Of a stretch of 53,647 nucleotides of DNA, positions 51,018-53,647 are shown one piece after another. A program made the translations under genes and the position numbers. Position 1 is the first letter of the stretch, and each line of letters opens with the position of its first letter. Source of the stretch: Holdemanella biformis DSM 3989 (GTDB taxonomy: Bacteria > Bacillota_I > Bacilli_A > Erysipelotrichales > Erysipelotrichaceae); the NCBI RefSeq assembly GCF_000156655.1, contig NZ_DS996841.1, positions 193,141-246,787 of the forward strand, given 5' to 3'. Below the pieces are notes generated by a model. The model did not search any database, was not told the DNA's origin, and saw only the letters and a program-made list of their open reading frames with translations.

Positions 51018-51491
51018 CTACTTGTGGTAATTACGACCATTATTGATCATAAAACCACGATAAATCTGCTCCAACATCAAAACTCGCGTCATCAAATGTG
51101 TAAAAGTTAGATCCGATAATTTCCAACGATAATTCGCTCTAGAAACTAATTTTTCACTCGGTCCTAGACTTCCCGCAATCACAAAAACAATATTTGAATG
51201 CTTCATTTGCCAAGTATCCAAATTTTTCGCAAACGTCTCAGAATCAATCATTTTGCCATGAAGATCAAGCAATACTACAAAATCTTGATCTGATAATTTT
51301 TCTAGAACACGATTTCCCTCTTTTTCTTTCACCAATAAAACCTCGGCTTCTCTAGAAACATGCTCATTTGCCTCATCCTTGACTTCGATTTCACTAAACT
51401 TACAAAAAGCCGACAATCGCTTCATATATTCTTTCTCTAAAGACTGTAACGCCTTATCTTTATTCTTTCCAATCGCAATTAATTTAATCAC
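51018..51491 (-). CDS. rlmH: 23S rRNA pseudouridine-1915 N3-methyltransferase RlmH
   Basis: A 157-residue SPOUT methyltransferase acting on 70S ribosomes. MIKLIAIGKNKDKALQ, the SAM loop VFVIAGSLGPSEKL and the C-terminal LTFTHLMTRVLMLEQIYRGFMINNGRNYHK are diagnostic. It begins with GTG at 51491, overlapping the stop of the upstream ATPase gene (GTGA), so translation is coupled. Confidence 0.97.
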   Translation of the reverse strand: MIKLIAIGKNKDKALQSLEKEYMKRLSAFCKFSEIEVKDEANEHVSREAEVLLVKEKEGNRVLEKLSDQDFVVLLDLHGKMIDSETFAKNLDTWQMKHSNIVFVIAGSLGPSEKLVSRANYRWKLSDLTFTHLMTRVLMLEQIYRGFMINNGRNYHK

Positions 51492-52198
51492 AATATCCCT
51501 CCTTCATTATTCTCTTGAATATCTTTCACAAAATAATCATACCGATCCAAAAACAATTTCATTGTTTGATAGCTAGACGTCGATTTATAATCTACTTCTT
51601 CTACCTTACCATCATCAAACGATAAGATTTGAGCATTGGGAAAGCCCAATAATATCGGTGAGTGTGTCGCAATGATAAACTGACAATTTTGTTTCACACA
51701 TTCCTCAATCAAATAGAGTAAGGCCAATTGATTCTGACAAGATAAAGCTGCTTCAGGTTCATCTAGAAAGTATAATCCATTTTTATTTGTTTGTTTCATC
51801 AATACAGAAAAGAAACTCTGACCATGCGATTGATCATGGTATCTTTCAGAAAAAATTCCTCCATATTCCATTTCCTTTGTCGCCACATTATAGAAGCTTT
51901 CTGCACGCAAGAAATACATCCAATCCGGTTTTCTATTACGCCACAAACGCATATGTTTATGTAAACTAGAATACGAATCATACGTAGAAAAATCATAATT
52001 TCTTGTTCCACCCTCTGGATTCAATCCATTTTTAATCGCAAGAGCCTCTAATAAAGTAGACTTACCACTTCCATTTTCCCCACAAAAGAAAGTCACTGGC
52101 TTACTAAAAGTTAATTGATCAATACTTCGAATACTTTGAATATCGGCCACATAATCATCAATTTCATCCCATAAGATGTCAAATCCATTAATAAACAT
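51488..52198 (-). CDS. AAA/ABC-type ATPase (RecF/SMC-like head, single domain)
   Basis: A 236-residue ATPase. Walker A is FFCGENGSGKSTLLEAL, Walker B with signature-type neighbours is GLYFLDEPEAALSCQNQ, and the H-loop is FIIATHSPILLG. No coiled coil, so an AAA_21/AAA_23-type cytosolic ATPase of unknown role. ATG 52198 has AGGTGAT upstream. Coupled to rlmH, perhaps only by position. Confidence 0.85.
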   Translation of the reverse strand: MFINGFDILWDEIDDYVADIQSIRSIDQLTFSKPVTFFCGENGSGKSTLLEALAIKNGLNPEGGTRNYDFSTYDSYSSLHKHMRLWRNRKPDWMYFLRAESFYNVATKEMEYGGIFSERYHDQSHGQSFFSVLMKQTNKNGLYFLDEPEAALSCQNQLALLYLIEECVKQNCQFIIATHSPILLGFPNAQILSFDDGKVEEVDYKSTSSYQTMKLFLDRYDYFVKDIQENNEGGIL

Positions 52199-52210
52199 AT
52201 ATATCACCTA

Positions 52211-52236
52211 AAAAAATAGTACTCTAATCGAGTACT
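52211..52236 (-). terminator. Terminator of the ABC permease / small peptide transcript
   Basis: AGTACTC-GATTA-GAGTACT on the minus strand, 7-bp stem, followed by ATTTTTTT. It overlaps the last codon of the 25-residue frame. Confidence 0.8.
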
Positions 52237-52312
52237 AAATTCCATGATGATTTACATAATAAATATAGATACATAACCCAATCAAAAGAAATCCTAATAT
52301 CCAATTAAACAT
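52235..52312 (-). CDS. Candidate 25-residue membrane peptide
   Basis: ATG 52312 opens a 25-codon frame MFNWILGFLLIGLCIYIYYV... ending NHHGI, one hydrophobic helix with a short polar tail. The ATG lies inside the last codons of the ABC permease gene (stop 52305-52307) in another frame, a spacing typical of translational coupling; a weak GAAAAG precedes it. It stops within the terminator stem, so nothing else fits between. No family recognised; small peptides associated with BceAB-type transporters are a possible parallel. Confidence 0.4.
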   Translation of the reverse strand: MFNWILGFLLIGLCIYIYYVNHHGI

Positions 52313-53647
52313 TTCTTTTCACGATTCCATAATAGATTTTTGAAGTTAATACATAAATCACAATGTAGACTAGCGCAAAGGCCACAAAACAGAATATTGT
52401 CGTACGAATATAAAGCCATGAATCACTCACAAATAATAAATGAAGTAGCTTTTCAATCATTGGATACGCAAAACAAACATGAAGCCCTGCCACAAGTAAT
52501 GGCATAAAGAATACCGTTAATACCTGTGAATGAATAGCCTTCTTTACATCTTGTTGTTCAAGACCTACTTTTTGCATGATCTCAAAACGATCCTTATCTT
52601 CATAGCCTTCTGTAATTTGTTTATAGTACATAATCAGAATGGTTGCCATGATGAATAAAAAGCTTAAGAAGATTCCAATAAATAAGATGCCTGCATATAA
52701 TTCAATCAAACCTTGTTTCTGATCCAATTTACTTAACCAAATAAAATCATTTATATTCTCATTCTGACCTAACTTTTTAATAACTTCACGCTCATTCGCA
52801 TCACAATCAAACGAATAATAAGCACGTATTGCACTCGCATTATCGCCATACACATGTATCTGATCTTGTTGCATCTTCTCTAAAGTCTTTTCTGAATTCA
52901 CAATAATATAATAATGTTCTGTCACATTAGGATTACTCTCATCCATCTTCAAATGATCCAATTGTTTTTTTACAACATATTCTTTTCCAAATAAAGACAA
53001 AGTCTTTTTCTTAATCGTCTCTGCATTAGAATACACATAGATTTCATTTGGTTTTAAAGACCCCTTAATATTTTCATAGTCCTGAATATCTTTTAGTGGA
53101 AAACAATAAAATTCTTGTACTTCATTTACCGCATTCATCCCCTCATTCCGATAATCCGTAATCAAAGTTCCATTCTTTAAATATCCAGCATAATCCAATC
53201 TCTTATACGCAAGAAGATTCTTTGGAACAATGCCCATACGAATCAATTCTTCATTCATTTCATCAAAATCAATATTGGAAGCATCCCCATATCCATTTCC
53301 CATTACACTTCGAGGATATTGTGAATCCACAACACGATCAATACTTGACCACATACTTAGTGTTGTAGACAACATGACTAAGACCATCGTTGAAAGAATA
53401 CAGATATTAGCTAGTCCTACGGCATTTTGTTTCATACGATACATCATGCCAGAAACACTAATAAAGTGATTCGTCTTATAGTAGTAATTCTTATTTTTTT
53501 TCATTAATTTTAAGAAAGTCACTGATATAGATGTAAACAATAAATACGTTCCAATAATGACAAGTACAACAGCCACAAAGAAAAAATAGAATGCCGTTAA
53601 AGGATTTTTAGTCGTAATTGACAAATAGTATCCAATACCTAGACAAA
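52305..53647 (-). CDS. ABC transporter permease, FtsX/BceB-like (partial, 5' end outside window)
   Basis: The frame is open to the right edge of the window, giving about 447 residues without an N-terminal start. FtsX-type features: helices VVLVIIGTYLLFTSISVTFL and GLANICILSTMVLVMLSTTLS, a long extracytoplasmic segment (about residues 90-290), and three C-terminal helices (LYAGILFIGIFLSFLFIMATILIMYYK, AIHSQVLTVFFMPLLVAGL, TTIFCFVAFALVYIVIYVL). This matches BceB/YtrF/YxdM-like peptide-antibiotic efflux permeases; the cognate ATPase and two-component system would lie upstream beyond 53647. A frame starting at the TTG at 53624 is internal, not a true start. Confidence 0.88.
   Translation of the reverse strand, partial: CLGIGYYLSITTKNPLTAFYFFFVAVVLVIIGTYLLFTSISVTFLKLMKKNKNYYYKTNHFISVSGMMYRMKQNAVGLANICILSTMVLVMLSTTLSMWSSIDRVVDSQYPRSVMGNGYGDASNIDFDEMNEELIRMGIVPKNLLAYKRLDYAGYLKNGTLITDYRNEGMNAVNEVQEFYCFPLKDIQDYENIKGSLKPNEIYVYSNAETIKKKTLSLFGKEYVVKKQLDHLKMDESNPNVTEHYYIIVNSEKTLEKMQQDQIHVYGDNASAIRAYYSFDCDANEREVIKKLGQNENINDFIWLSKLDQKQGLIELYAGILFIGIFLSFLFIMATILIMYYKQITEGYEDKDRFEIMQKVGLEQQDVKKAIHSQVLTVFFMPLLVAGLHVCFAYPMIEKLLHLLFVSDSWLYIRTTIFCFVAFALVYIVIYVLTSKIYYGIVKRNV

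Noticed and set aside
1-53647. CRISPR arrays, tRNA or rRNA genes
   Set aside because: No regularly spaced direct repeats and no tRNA/rRNA-like sequence seen; the only regular array is the coding 54-base repeat.

Overview
The window looks like a chromosomal segment of a low-GC Gram-positive bacterium (Bacillota). The order rpsD / ezrA - cysteine desulfurase - thiI, the AGGAGG-type ribosome binding sites, a T-box in front of lysS, the paired M16 peptidases and the secreted NlpC/P60 proteins with GW/YYF wall-binding repeats all fit. I would guess Erysipelotrichia (Solobacterium/Bulleidia-like), but that is inference. Most genes lie on the minus strand. Plus-strand genes are the Mbeg1-like lipase, rpsD, an MFS exporter, tgt and a P-loop kinase.

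Layout. 1-4.7 kb: an uncharacterised minus-strand operon alternating alpha/beta hydrolases and SAM methyltransferases, followed by a membrane protein and the start of a transglutaminase-like protein. 4.9-9 kb: accessory genes, namely an AAA-ATPase-like/PD-(D/E)XK protein, an XRE regulator with a zinc ribbon, and a twice-frameshifted methyltransferase. 9-11.2 kb: lysS with a C-terminal tRNA-binding domain, preceded by a T-box. 11.2-15.7 kb: TetR/MntP-like pair, Mbeg1-like lipase, SdpR/SdpI-like pair with twin palindromic operators, and an SseB-macro fusion. 15.7-22.3 kb: patatin, radical SAM protein and two tandem flavin/Fe-S old-yellow-enzyme reductases, with candidate operators. 22.3-30.9 kb: DUF4300 lipoprotein, two rRNA methyltransferases (one with a nonsense-truncated basic repeat tail), thiI, cysteine desulfurase, ezrA, and divergent rpsD with a structured leader. 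31-36.7 kb: M16 pair, NlpC/P60 wall protein, membrane protein, trmL, rdgB. 36.7-41.4 kb: MFS exporter, tgt, MetE-like protein, kinase. 41.4-53.6 kb: Na/Pi cotransporter; a seven-gene housekeeping operon (nitroreductase, ispF, dtd, folD, DUF951, ychF, M50 protease); a second NlpC/P60 protein with 54-bp repeats; tpiA-pgk; rlmH with an AAA ATPase; a 25-residue membrane peptide candidate; and the 3' part of an ABC permease.

The most interesting items are: the hydrolase/methyltransferase operon (no described system recognised); the rRNA methyltransferase whose Arg/Asp-rich repeat tail is cut by one CGA-to-TGA change while the tail stays open downstream; the LysRS-tRNA-binding-domain fusion; twin palindromic operators in two places; a candidate leaderless promoter at rlmA; a divergent Tgt substrate pocket; and a 25-residue membrane peptide candidate next to the ABC permease. 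I see no CRISPR array, rRNA, tRNA, transposase or phage gene.
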